Below, piece by piece: positions 56,078 to 64,000 of a stretch of 64,000 bases of DNA. The position numbers were made by a program, and so were the translations under genes. The first letter of the stretch is position 1. Every line of letters begins with the position of its first letter. The stretch comes from Marinobacter guineae. Its GTDB lineage: Bacteria > Pseudomonadota > Gammaproteobacteria > Pseudomonadales > Oleiphilaceae. The notes beneath the pieces were generated by a model. It saw only the letters and a program-made list of their open reading frames with translations. It was not told the origin of the DNA and made no database searches. Location of the stretch: NCBI RefSeq assembly GCF_002744735.1, contig NZ_KZ319339.1, positions 1,178,001 through 1,242,000 on the forward strand. The letters are read 5' to 3'.

Positions 56078-57224
56078 GCCCAAAGCATCGATTACGGATT
56101 CCCGCTCCGGAGGTGAAAATGCCCGCCGCATCCTGAAGCGGGATCCCAACCCTCACCTGTTCCGACCAGTGACTTTTCGGTCAGTGACCGCGCGCAATCG
56201 GATCATGTTGTCACCCATGTGCCAGTATTCCGGCCAGGAGGGGCTCTCCAACGACTGGCACTTCGTGCACCTCGGAGCCCGGGCAGCCGGTGGTGCCGGC
56301 TGGGTGTTTACCGAAGCGGTACACACGGAGCCCCGCGGGCGAATCACCCCCCACTGCCTGGGGCTCTGGAACGACGAGCAGCGGGACCGGCTGGCCCGCA
56401 TTGCCGGATTTGTCGAAGCCCAGGGCGCGGTACCCGGCATCCAACTGGGCCATGCTGGCCGAAAAGCCTCCGTGGGCCGTCCCTGGGAAGGCTCGCACCC
56501 CCTGCGGGTAGACGAAGGTGGCTGGGACGATCAGGTGTCCGCCTCGGCCCTGCCCTATGCCAGTGGCTGGCACACCCCCATGGCCATGACCCAGGACCAG
56601 ATTGACGACGCCCTGCAGGCCCTGAAATCCGCTGTGCGCAGAGCCCGGGAGGCCGGCTTCAAGGCCCTGGAGCTTCATGGCGCGCACGGCTATCTGATTC
56701 ACCAGTTCCTGTCTCCGCTCAGTAACCAACGCACGGACGCTTACGGTGGAAGCTTCGAAAACCGCATCCGCTTCCTTCAGGAATCCATTCAGGTGGTCCG
56801 GGAAGCCTGGCCACATGACCTGCCACTGTTCGTGCGGCTGTCATGCACCGACTGGGTTGAGGGCGGCTGGACTCTGGACGATACAGTACGCCTGGCAACG
56901 TTGCTGCAATTTCAGGGGGATGTAGACCTGATAGACTGTTCGTCCGGGGGCAACGACCCGAGACAGCAAATCCCGATTCATCCCGGGTACCAGATTCCCC
57001 TGTCTCAGGAGGTGCGCTCCAGGGCGGGCATTGCCACCGGGGCGGTTGGCCTGATCCACAGCCCGGACCTGGCCGAATCCGTTATCGCCAATGGTCAGGC
57101 GGATCTGGTAGTCCTCGGTCGTGCCCTGCTGTCCGATCCGGCCTGGCCTCTGCGGGCAGCTGCCACTCTGAGGGCCGAAAACGTTGAATGGCCAAAACAG
57201 TATGAACGTTCAAATATTTTCTGA
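56070..57224 (+). CDS. NADH:flavin oxidoreductase, old yellow enzyme family (YqjM/XenA-like)
   Basis: A 384-residue FMN-binding TIM-barrel reductase. Cys in MLSPMCQYS and the pair in QLGHAGRKAS mark the YqjM/XenA class; ELHGAHGYLIHQFLSPLSNQRTDAYGGSFENRIRF is the OYE core. These enzymes reduce activated C=C bonds with NAD(P)H. Start at MNEPKAS with GGAG upstream, inside the end of the membrane-protein gene. In this cluster it could reduce an unsaturated lactam or related intermediate; inference only. Confidence 0.9.
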   Translation: MNEPKASITDSRSGGENARRILKRDPNPHLFRPVTFRSVTARNRIMLSPMCQYSGQEGLSNDWHFVHLGARAAGGAGWVFTEAVHTEPRGRITPHCLGLWNDEQRDRLARIAGFVEAQGAVPGIQLGHAGRKASVGRPWEGSHPLRVDEGGWDDQVSASALPYASGWHTPMAMTQDQIDDALQALKSAVRRAREAGFKALELHGAHGYLIHQFLSPLSNQRTDAYGGSFENRIRFLQESIQVVREAWPHDLPLFVRLSCTDWVEGGWTLDDTVRLATLLQFQGDVDLIDCSSGGNDPRQQIPIHPGYQIPLSQEVRSRAGIATGAVGLIHSPDLAESVIANGQADLVVLGRALLSDPAWPLRAAATLRAENVEWPKQYERSNIF

Positions 57225-57263
57225 GTTATCACGAACACGTCTTGCAGAGACAACGAGGTTACT

Positions 57264-58022
57264 ATGACACCTTTGAAGCTGAACGCTGATATGGGCGAGA
57301 GCTTTGGCCCCTGGGTCATGGGGCTGGATCATGAGGTCATGCCCTATGTTGATCTGGCCAACATCGCCTGTGGCTTTCACGCCTCAGACCCCGATGTGAT
57401 GCGCCGGACCGTGCGGATGGCAAAAGAGCATGGGGTCATTATCGGCGCCCATCCCGCCTACCCGGATCTGGTTGGCTTCGGCCGGCGTTCCATGGCCTGC
57501 TCCGCCAGTGAAATAGAGAATCTGGTGCTGTATCAGCTGGGTGCCCTGGCCGGCGTGTGTCGTGCCGAGGGCACTCAGGTGAGCTACGTAAAACCCCACG
57601 GCGCACTCTACAATGACATGGCCAGAAACCCCGAGATCTTTGCCGCCGTTGCCACCGCGGTTAAAGCTTTCGATCCCGCCCTGCCGCTGATGACTCTCGC
57701 GACACGGCAGACAGCCACGATGCGGGAACAGGCTGAACAGCACGGCATCACCCTGTGGTTTGAAGCCTTTGCCGACCGGGCCTACGACAGCGAAGGCCGG
57801 CTGGTTGCCAGATCGGAACCCGGCGCGGTGCACCATGACCCGGAACTGATTATCGATCAGGCACGGCGCATTGCGACCGGGCAGCCACTGACCGCAAGCG
57901 ACGGCAGCGATCTGGTGTTGCAGGCCGACACCCTGTGCGTCCATGGCGATAACGAGGAATCCATTGCCGCCGTCCGGCGTATTCGCGACATGCTCAATTC
58001 TCTGGAAAAAAGTAGCTCATGA
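57264..58022 (+). CDS. pxpA: 5-oxoprolinase subunit A
   Basis: A 252-residue LamB/YcsF protein: [49 protein letters not shown] and [12 protein letters not shown] are all hallmark segments. With PxpB and PxpC it hydrolyses 5-oxoproline (pyroglutamate) to glutamate using ATP. Coupled to pxpB by ATGA. Confidence 0.94.
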   Translation: MTPLKLNADMGESFGPWVMGLDHEVMPYVDLANIACGFHASDPDVMRRTVRMAKEHGVIIGAHPAYPDLVGFGRRSMACSASEIENLVLYQLGALAGVCRAEGTQVSYVKPHGALYNDMARNPEIFAAVATAVKAFDPALPLMTLATRQTATMREQAEQHGITLWFEAFADRAYDSEGRLVARSEPGAVHHDPELIIDQARRIATGQPLTASDGSDLVLQADTLCVHGDNEESIAAVRRIRDMLNSLEKSSS

Positions 58023-58753
58023 GCCACAGTGACCTGCCAAGACTAGAGCCGGCTGGCATTGATGGCTGGATGGTGCGCCTGTTCGGCACCATCGAGGAAA
58101 ACAACCTGCTTTGGCTGACGGCCCTGACCCACGATTGCGAGGCTGCATTCGGCGAGGCTTTGGTCGATCTTGTGCCCTCCTACACCACCTTGCTGGTGAT
58201 CTTTGACCCGCTGCAAATCAGCCCCTGGCAGGCCCGCGAGCGGCTTGTGGACATACTGGCCCGGCTGGTTCCGGACGATATCGGAGGCGAAGGGGAACTG
58301 CACAAGCTGGCCACCTGGTACAACTCGAGCGTCGGCCCCGACCTGGAGCGCGTTGCCGAACTCTCGGACATGACGGTCGACGCCATCATCGACACCCACA
58401 GCTATCAGGAATACCGGGTCTTTGCCCTCGGCTTTTCGCCCGGCTTTGCATTCATGGGGCTTTTGGACGACAGCCTCATCTGCCCACGCCTGGAAACGCC
58501 GCGCCCGAAAGTGCCCGCTGGCAGCGTCGCCATAGCCGGCCAGCAGACGGCCGCCTATCCGGCGGTTACCCCCGGCGGCTGGAACCTGATCGGTCGCACG
58601 GCCGCCCGACTGTTTGACCGGAATCGTGATGGCTTCAGCCTGCTCAAGGTGGGGGATCGGGTTCGATTTGTCGCCGTTGACCAACATACCTTCGAGAGCG
58701 AGGGCGGCGACCCGACGCCCATAACACCGGCCCGGGAGGAGACACGCTCATGA
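58019..58753 (+). CDS. pxpB: 5-oxoprolinase subunit B
   Basis: A 244-residue KipI-type protein. [27 protein letters not shown] and [38 protein letters not shown] are the family signatures. It forms a complex with PxpC. Overlaps both neighbours by four bases. Confidence 0.94.
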   Translation: MSHSDLPRLEPAGIDGWMVRLFGTIEENNLLWLTALTHDCEAAFGEALVDLVPSYTTLLVIFDPLQISPWQARERLVDILARLVPDDIGGEGELHKLATWYNSSVGPDLERVAELSDMTVDAIIDTHSYQEYRVFALGFSPGFAFMGLLDDSLICPRLETPRPKVPAGSVAIAGQQTAAYPAVTPGGWNLIGRTAARLFDRNRDGFSLLKVGDRVRFVAVDQHTFESEGGDPTPITPAREETRS

Positions 58754-59736
58754 GAGCCAGCACCACTGGATTTCGAGTAACCCGGGCAGGTCCCCTGGCC
58801 CTGCTGCAGGATGCCGGACGATTCGGCGTTCGGCACCTGGGTGTGACCCAGGGCGGCCCGGCAGACCTTCATGCTTGGGGCTGGGCCAACCGGCTGGCCG
58901 GCAATGGCTGGGGAACACCGGTACTGGAGATTACCTTTGGCGGGCTCCAGTTGCAGGCGGAGTGCGATCTCACCATTGCCGTCACCGGCGCGGACCTGTC
59001 GGGCCGGCTCGAAGACCAGCCGCTGCCATTGTGGCGCAGGATCAAAATCGGCAAGGGCGAGCGGGTGGTGTTCGGCACCCCGGCCAAAGGCCTGAGGGCC
59101 TACCTTGCGGTTGCCGGCGGGTTCTCGGCTGAGCCGGTTCTGGGCAGTGTTGCCTGTGTGGTTCGGGAGCAACTTGGCGGGTTCGACGGCCAGGGCCGGC
59201 GCCTGACGGACGGTGACCAGCTGAACATCGAGATACCCTCCCCCAACATGCCTGACACTATCGAAGTGGAGGCTCCGGAGCAGGAACGACCGGATTACAC
59301 CGCACCGGCAATCCTCGATCTGCTGCCTGGTGCCCAGGTGGCCGACTTTACCGGGCGCAGCCTGTTCGATGCCTTCAACGCCGAATGGCGTGTCGACGAC
59401 CGCGCGGACCGAATGGGCGTTCGCCTGACCGGCCCGCCGTTACACTGCCGGATCCCATCCCTGGTGTCCGAAGGCATATCACTGGGGGCTGTGCAGGTTC
59501 CCCCGGATGGCCAGCCCATCGCCCTGCTCAACGACCGGCAAACCATCGGTGGCTACCCGCGCCTCGGCAATCTGACGCCACTGGCAGCCTCAAGGCTGGC
59601 CCAGTGCAAGCCCGGGCAAAGCGTCCGGTTGCGGCCCGCCGGCGCGGAACGAGCGCTCCGGGAACACCGGCAATTCATCCGTCAGGTTGCAACGGCCATC
59701 AACGACCGGACATCCGCCAGAAACCGGTCCACCTGA
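58750..59736 (+). CDS. pxpC: 5-oxoprolinase subunit C
   Basis: A 328-residue KipA-type protein: ALLQDAGRFGVRHLGVTQGGPADLHAWGWANRL and the later LNDRQTIGGYPRLGNLTPLAAS are typical of carboxyltransferase-domain subunit 2. It is the last gene of the cluster. Its final 55 bases overlap the end of the threonine aldolase gene on the other strand. Confidence 0.94.
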   Translation: MRASTTGFRVTRAGPLALLQDAGRFGVRHLGVTQGGPADLHAWGWANRLAGNGWGTPVLEITFGGLQLQAECDLTIAVTGADLSGRLEDQPLPLWRRIKIGKGERVVFGTPAKGLRAYLAVAGGFSAEPVLGSVACVVREQLGGFDGQGRRLTDGDQLNIEIPSPNMPDTIEVEAPEQERPDYTAPAILDLLPGAQVADFTGRSLFDAFNAEWRVDDRADRMGVRLTGPPLHCRIPSLVSEGISLGAVQVPPDGQPIALLNDRQTIGGYPRLGNLTPLAASRLAQCKPGQSVRLRPAGAERALREHRQFIRQVATAINDRTSARNRST

Positions 59737-60722
59737 TTATGGGTTGTTGCCCATGAGCACATCAGTCGGGCGCTTCCACCGATAAAGTTGTAGAAGCGCC
59801 AGCCCCTGGCCCTCAGCTCCGCCTGAACCGGCTCCGGCATTTCAACGAAAACGCCGTTGACCTGTCTCGGGTAGCGCAGCCGGATACCAGGCAGGCCTTC
59901 CAGGCCCCGGGCTAGCCGCTCTGCGCAGGCATTCGCATGGCGGGCGTTCTGCAACCAGACATCGTCCTCCAGCAGCCCACACCAGGGCGCGGAAATGTAG
60001 CGCATCTTGGAAGCCAGTTGACCGGCCTGCTTGCAGCGCCATTCAAAGTCTTCCGCCAGCGCCCGGTTAAAGAACACCACCGCCTCACCAAGTGCCAGAC
60101 CATTCTTGGTGCCTGAAAAACACAACACATCCACACCCACTTTCCAGGTAATCTCCGAAGGATGGACACCCAGCGCGGCCACCGCATTGGCGAAGCGGGC
60201 GCCGTCCATGTGGATATTCAGTTTGTGCCGGTCAGCCACCGCCCGGATAGCGCGAAGCTCTTCGGGAGTGTAAACGGTGCCTACCTCTGTGGCCTGAGTC
60301 AGGCTCAGGGCCTTGGGCTTCGGATAATGGATATCGGTCCGCTTGGTGACCAGGTGCTCAATGCTTTCTGGCGTCAGCTTGCCATTCTCACCTTGCCCCA
60401 ACAGCAGCTTCGCGCCATTGGACGCATACTCCGGCCCGCCGCACTCATCGGTTTCGATATGTGCCAGTTCGTGGCAGATCACACTGTGGAACGACTGGCC
60501 AATGGAGGCGAGCGCCAGAGAGTTGGCAGCGGTGCCGTTAAACACGAAGTAGACATCGCAATCGGTATCAAACAACGCTCTGAGGCCATCCGCCGCCTGC
60601 TGCGTCCAGCTGTCCTCACCATAGGCTGGCTCATCAGTGCGGTTTGCCGCTTCCATGGCTGCCCAGGCCTGAGGACACACGCCGCTGTAGTTATCACTGG
60701 CAAACTGTTCGGACTGGGACAC
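59682..60722 (-). CDS. ltaE: low-specificity L-threonine aldolase
   Basis: A 346-residue PLP enzyme of the aldolase/aspartate aminotransferase fold. NYSGVCPQAWAAMEAAN starts the protein; HIETDECGGPEYASNGAKLL, HMDGARFANAVAALG and VLCFSGTKNGLALGEAVVFF (PLP lysine in GTKNG) are family motifs. It cleaves threonine or allo-threonine to glycine and acetaldehyde. Its 3' end overlaps pxpC convergently. Confidence 0.9.
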   Translation of the reverse strand: MSQSEQFASDNYSGVCPQAWAAMEAANRTDEPAYGEDSWTQQAADGLRALFDTDCDVYFVFNGTAANSLALASIGQSFHSVICHELAHIETDECGGPEYASNGAKLLLGQGENGKLTPESIEHLVTKRTDIHYPKPKALSLTQATEVGTVYTPEELRAIRAVADRHKLNIHMDGARFANAVAALGVHPSEITWKVGVDVLCFSGTKNGLALGEAVVFFNRALAEDFEWRCKQAGQLASKMRYISAPWCGLLEDDVWLQNARHANACAERLARGLEGLPGIRLRYPRQVNGVFVEMPEPVQAELRARGWRFYNFIGGSARLMCSWATTHNQVDRFLADVRSLMAVAT

Positions 60723-60819
60723 AACGCGCTCCTGAATTTATGCAACGAAAGCCTCCCACGTTATCGGAATGGCAGTTTTTTGCCAACGGTGAGAGTTCTG
60801 AAATCAGGAGAAAATAACT

Positions 60820-60836
60820 GGGCCCCGGGGGCCCGG
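60820..60836 (-). terminator. GC-rich hairpin downstream of the crotonase gene
   Basis: GGGCCC repeats at 60820-60825 and 60829-60834 form a compact GC palindrome. Read on the minus strand it is followed by an AT-rich tract (AGTTATTTTC), consistent with a terminator for the gene ending at 60859. Confidence 0.4.
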
Positions 60837-60858
60837 TTGGACGACAGGGGAATTTTTA

Positions 60859-61557
60859 TTAACCGCTCAGCCCCAAATGCTCTGAATCCTGTTCAATGCA
60901 CCGGTCCAGCAGCGCAAGGTACTCAGCCTTGGCCTTCAGCTTGGTCTCCCGGTGCGCCCGCATGTTCAGGGTCTTGAAGTGAGTGGCCAGTTCGTTGGCC
61001 CGCTCAAGCAGTTTGTCCTGGGCAACCACTTCATCCAGGAAGCCCGCCTCAACGGCGCCCTCGGGATTGTAGATCTCTGCATTCACTACCGAGCGATAAA
61101 AGTGAGCCGGAGTCAGGCGGTGCCGGGCAATTTCAATGCCGGCATGGTGCATGGTCATACCAATGGCAACCTCGTTCAGGCCCAGCTTGAACGGCCCTTC
61201 GACGCCAACTCGATGGTCTACTGACAGCAGAATGAACGCACCCTTGGCAATGGCGTGGCCGCTGCAGGCCCCGATCACCGGCAACGGAAACGCTGCCAAC
61301 CGGCGGGTCAGTTTGGAGCCCGTGGCAACCAGGGCCGCCGCTTCTTTCGGACCTTTCTGCATCTCTTTCAGATCGTAACCGGCAGAGAAAATGCCCGGCT
61401 GGCCGGTCAGGATTACCACGGCCTTGTCCTGCTCCGCACGGTCCAGCGCCGCGTTCAGCTCCTCAAAAACCTCATGGCTCAGGGCATTGGCCTTGCCGTT
61501 GCTGATGGCAATCGTCGCAACACCGTCTTTCAAGTCATAACTTACCAGCTCAGTCAC
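60859..61557 (-). CDS. crotonase/enoyl-CoA hydratase family protein
   Basis: A 232-residue crotonase-fold enzyme with a GTG start and GAGAGG nine bases upstream. GQPGIFSAGYDLKEM and VIGACSGHAIAKGAFILLSVDHR form the oxyanion hole. The usual hydratase glutamates are not obvious (NEVAIGMTMHHAGIEIAR), so isomerase or another CoA chemistry is possible. It is separate from the paa pathway. The 288-base gap 61558-61845 upstream holds nothing I recognise. Confidence 0.82.
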   Translation of the reverse strand: MTELVSYDLKDGVATIAISNGKANALSHEVFEELNAALDRAEQDKAVVILTGQPGIFSAGYDLKEMQKGPKEAAALVATGSKLTRRLAAFPLPVIGACSGHAIAKGAFILLSVDHRVGVEGPFKLGLNEVAIGMTMHHAGIEIARHRLTPAHFYRSVVNAEIYNPEGAVEAGFLDEVVAQDKLLERANELATHFKTLNMRAHRETKLKAKAEYLALLDRCIEQDSEHLGLSG

Positions 61558-61909
61558 CTGTTCTACCTCTCTACCGGAATTAAAGTGAGCGTTTGTTTAC
61601 TTCGACGGACCTGATTGTGGGTTAGGCGCGCTAGAGATTCAATATCCATTGGTCATGTCGCCAAAACCTGGCCGAAATTTGAGATAATCAAGTACCCGGT
61701 AAGGTCGCAAAGCGAACATTCGAGATGGAATCTGAACTGGCACTGATGAGTATCTTTGCTGAGCGTTTGGAAGATGTTGGCTTGCGACGCTGTGGCGATC
61801 ATGGCCATTGGAGGCACGATGATCGGGCCGTGAACCGCCCGGTTGTCATACTTTGTCCCCGGCCACCAGCAAGAATCCACCAAGGGGAAGATGGTGCGGC
61901 AGGCATGCT

Positions 61910-62491
61910 TCAAGCGTTCGGGCGATCACGCGCCCCTCTGGAAGCCAGATCGCGGTTTGGAAATGGACGTTTTATAACCGGAAGCGAAATGAGCACATCG
62001 CGAAGTTCGCGACGCGTGTGCCAGTACGCCCCTTGATAAGCGCTCTGATTGCGGCCGCGTCCCTTTTGGCGCCATAACAGGCTGTGACGGTTCAATAATC
62101 CTACGACGAATCTGCCCCGGGTAACCCGAATAATCTCACTCAACGCATCTGGCCATTCCGGAACAAAACAAAGTGCGGTCACAGACATCACCCGGTCGAA
62201 ACTGCTGTCCACAAACGGCAATTGCGCAGCGTTGGCAGGCAGGTAGCAGGTGTCTGAATCCTGGCCTCTGGCGTATGTCAGGGCTTCCCCATCAATGTCC
62301 ACTCCGGTCACCGAGGGAGATTGAGGCAAGCCTGCTATCCGGCGAGTAAACCAGCCTGTGCCGCAGCCGACATCGAGTACCTTGTCCCCCGGCTGGCAGT
62401 CCAACTCAGACGACAGCAGCCTGAACTCCGTCTCACCGATCCACCGGCCACGGCCACTGGCATACCAATGATCATACTGTTCCGGTGTCAT
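61910..62491 (-). CDS. class I SAM-dependent methyltransferase, frameshifted near the 3' end
   Basis: The intact frame gives 193 residues starting MTPEQYDHWYASGRGRWIG, with AGGA upstream. GDKVLDVGCGTGWFTRRIAG is the SAM-binding motif I and FDRVMSVTALCFVPEW motif IV/V. The frame ends in non-family residues (KRPFPNRDLASRG). The family-like C-terminus TAIWLPEGRVIA, LPLGGFLLVAGDKV continues in another frame to a stop at 61846. Removing one base from the TTTT run at 61970-61973 restores PVINVHFQTAIWLP, so a one-base insertion, real or a sequencing error, is likely. Overlaps the hydroxylase gene by 20 bases. Confidence 0.75.
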   Translation of the reverse strand: MTPEQYDHWYASGRGRWIGETEFRLLSSELDCQPGDKVLDVGCGTGWFTRRIAGLPQSPSVTGVDIDGEALTYARGQDSDTCYLPANAAQLPFVDSSFDRVMSVTALCFVPEWPDALSEIIRVTRGRFVVGLLNRHSLLWRQKGRGRNQSAYQGAYWHTRRELRDVLISLPVIKRPFPNRDLASRGARDRPNA

Positions 62492-63323
62492 GATGTTGTC
62501 CTGTGTGCGCTGGACGCCTTGCGGTGTGACGGAAAGGCTGTACCAACATTTGAGCCAGCCGCAGATCGTGTTCCGTCCGGAAATCTTCAATTCCGATGGT
62601 CATGCCCAGATGCCCCTTTTCAGGCTGGGCACGGTAGGTTCCGAAAAGCCGGTCCCACCAGGGTACGCTGAAGCCGAAGTTGCTGTCCGTTTCACGCTGA
62701 ATGGCAGAGTGATGGACCCGATGCATGTCGGGTGTCACCAGAAACAGTCGTAACCAGCGATCGACCTTCTGCGGAAGACGAACATTTCCATGATTAAATA
62801 GCGACGTCGCATTCAGAAGCACTTCAAACGCCACCACGGCCAATGCCGGCGCACCAATGAGCACAACAACCGCCATTTTGATGGCCATGGACAGCACAAT
62901 CTCAAGTGGATGAAAACGCAAACCGGTCGTTACGTCGAATTCCAGATCGGCGTGATGCATGCGATGCAGTCGCCAGAGCCAGGGAACGGCATGGAAGATC
63001 CGATGCTGAAAATAAATGGCCAGGTCCAATGCGATAATGGCGAGAATCACAGCTCCCCAAGCCGGCATTGAAACCAGGTTCAGCAGGCCCCACCCGTGTT
63101 CGAAAGCATAAATGGCCGCGCCAACAGCGGCCAGGGGAAAGAACAGACGAACCGCCAGGGTGTCCAGAATCACGATGGCGAGATTGCCGGGCCAGCGAAC
63201 CAGGCGCTTGATGACTTGCGGACGTCGGCTAGCAACGATCTCCCAAATCGCCATCAGACTCAGCACCGAGGCAAAACCCAGAATCCGTATCGCCGGTTCA
63301 TTGGCCAGGATGAAATCTGACAC
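62472..63323 (-). CDS. sterol desaturase / fatty acid hydroxylase family protein
   Basis: A 283-residue integral membrane di-iron protein. The histidine boxes are visible: LYFQH-type AIYFQHRIFHAVPWLWRLHRMHHADLEFD, then FNHGNVRLP, then HRVHHSAIQRETDSNFG. About four hydrophobic helices flank them. It hydroxylates or desaturates a lipid; the substrate is unknown. It lies 12 bases after the ArsR-rhodanese gene on the same strand, so both and the methyltransferase probably form one operon. Confidence 0.88.
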   Translation of the reverse strand: MSDFILANEPAIRILGFASVLSLMAIWEIVASRRPQVIKRLVRWPGNLAIVILDTLAVRLFFPLAAVGAAIYAFEHGWGLLNLVSMPAWGAVILAIIALDLAIYFQHRIFHAVPWLWRLHRMHHADLEFDVTTGLRFHPLEIVLSMAIKMAVVVLIGAPALAVVAFEVLLNATSLFNHGNVRLPQKVDRWLRLFLVTPDMHRVHHSAIQRETDSNFGFSVPWWDRLFGTYRAQPEKGHLGMTIGIEDFRTEHDLRLAQMLVQPFRHTARRPAHTGQHHDTGTV

Positions 63324-63335
63324 GGTTCACCCTCC

Positions 63336-63992
63336 TCAATGGACCGGCAAGCCCGCCGCTTTCCACTCTGGAAACCCCTCATCAAATCGGCGCACCCGGA
63401 AGCCAAGCTTGCGCAGCCTTTCTACCGCCTCATGGGACAGCACGCAGTAAGGGCCACGGCAATAGGCGACGATTTCCCGATCTCTGGGCAGCGCATCCAG
63501 CATGGTTTCCAGCTCATCCAGGGGGATATTGATGGCATCCGGCAGGTGGCCCGCCTGAAATTCTTCGTGGGGCCGAACATCCAGCAACGCGACCGATCCT
63601 TCCCGCAAACCGGCCAGAAGATCGTCCCGCGAGACAGCCTCCAGAGTGCCGCCCGGATCGTCAGAGTCAAACAGCCGGCTAACAAGGCGTTCCACTTCGG
63701 CCAGATTGGTTTCGGCTACGTCGCGTAGCAGGCTCATGAGCGTCACGATGCGCTCGTCCGTCAGCCGGTAGATCACTTGCTTGCCAGAGCGGGTCGCCGT
63801 GACCAGCCCGGCCCTGCGCAGGTGTTGCAGGTGCGCCGAGGCATTGCCCACGGTCAGTTCTGCCGTGTTTGCCAGCGATTCCACGGACGCTTCGGATTGT
63901 GCCAGGCGCTCCAGCAGCGCGAGCCTGTGCCCGCTACCCAGCGCTTTGCCAACTTGGGCCAAGGTGTCCAGAAGATCTTGTCGGGCTGTCAT
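63336..63992 (-). CDS. ArsR family regulator with C-terminal rhodanese domain
   Basis: A 218-residue fusion. Residues 1-95 are an ArsR-type winged helix (GSGHRLALLERLAQSEASVESLANTAELTVGNASAHLQHLRRAGLV). Residues 125-218 are a rhodanese domain with active-site loop CRGPYC in IVAYCRGPYCVLSHEAVERL. Such fusions are known and thought to sense sulfur or redox species. The start is eight bases from the window edge, so its promoter lies outside. Confidence 0.9.
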   Translation of the reverse strand: MTARQDLLDTLAQVGKALGSGHRLALLERLAQSEASVESLANTAELTVGNASAHLQHLRRAGLVTATRSGKQVIYRLTDERIVTLMSLLRDVAETNLAEVERLVSRLFDSDDPGGTLEAVSRDDLLAGLREGSVALLDVRPHEEFQAGHLPDAINIPLDELETMLDALPRDREIVAYCRGPYCVLSHEAVERLRKLGFRVRRFDEGFPEWKAAGLPVH

Positions 63993-64000
63993 TTTACTAC

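Noticed and set aside
61653..61913. 86-codon minus-strand open frame downstream of the methyltransferase
   Set aside because: Not in the frame that carries the methyltransferase C-terminus and shows no family features; that C-terminus lies in a third frame ending at 61846.
1..64000. Search for tRNA/rRNA genes, CRISPR arrays, insertion sequences and prophage
   Set aside because: By eye I found no cloverleaf-like or repeat-spacer pattern, transposase or integrase; a covariance-model scan would be needed to exclude small RNAs.

Overview
The window reads as chromosome from an aerobic, heterotrophic marine-type gammaproteobacterium. Marinobacter or a close relative is my best guess, from the mix of MtgA, RarD, a TIGR02647-type protein, EfpL/YeiP, PutA, a large NAD-glutamate dehydrogenase and a full paa cluster; this is inference, not a database match. 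Coding density is high, ATGA-type overlaps are frequent, and I see no rRNA, tRNA, CRISPR array, insertion sequence or prophage.

Layout. 1-14.5 kb: mixed housekeeping and transport genes (tail of a CitB/DcuR-type response regulator, mtgA, DUF2244 protein, lipid kinase, haloalkane dehalogenase, two EamA exporters, a six-hairpin glycosidase-like gene coupled to a TVP38-type membrane protein, pseudouridine synthase, DAACS symporter, DsbA-family protein, shikimate kinase homologue, lytic transglycosylase). 14.5-22.5 kb: a proline-to-2-oxoglutarate module (putA, an NAD-glutamate dehydrogenase lacking the usual N-terminal third, and a divergent Lrp-type regulator). 22.5-26.6 kb: a sigma-54 activator divergent from an NTF2-FMO fusion monooxygenase that has a near-consensus -24/-12 promoter.

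26.6-45.8 kb is a complete aerobic phenylacetate (phenylacetyl-CoA epoxide) pathway: paaY, paaGHIJK, paaABCDE, paaZ, a five-gene branched-chain-type (Liv) ABC transporter and the repressor paaX. PaaK makes phenylacetyl-CoA, PaaABCDE epoxidises it, PaaG isomerises it to the oxepin, PaaZ opens and oxidises the ring, and PaaJ/PaaH/PaaG finish beta-oxidation to acetyl-CoA and succinyl-CoA; PaaI and PaaY are salvage thioesterases. The transporter ATPase (39293-40657) carries an N-terminal hemerythrin-like domain of about 200 residues, the most unusual protein in the window. Related TGAT(A/T)/TATCA inverted repeats lie at the paaY/paaG and paaA promoters, and a palindrome with a GTATCA core lies at the livJ/paaX promoter; all are candidate PaaX operators.

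45.8-48.2 kb: acyl-CoA thioesterase, YbfB-type MFS transporter and EF-P-like protein. 48.3-59.7 kb: a LysR-headed catabolic cluster on one strand (DUF1445 hydro-lyase, TRAP transporter, DUF2848 protein, amidase, membrane protein, old-yellow-enzyme reductase, 5-oxoprolinase pxpABC), probably for uptake and breakdown of a pyroglutamate-like or other cyclic amide. 59.7-64 kb: threonine aldolase, crotonase, a SAM methyltransferase with an apparent one-base frameshift, a fatty-acid hydroxylase/sterol-desaturase-type membrane protein and an ArsR-rhodanese fusion regulator.
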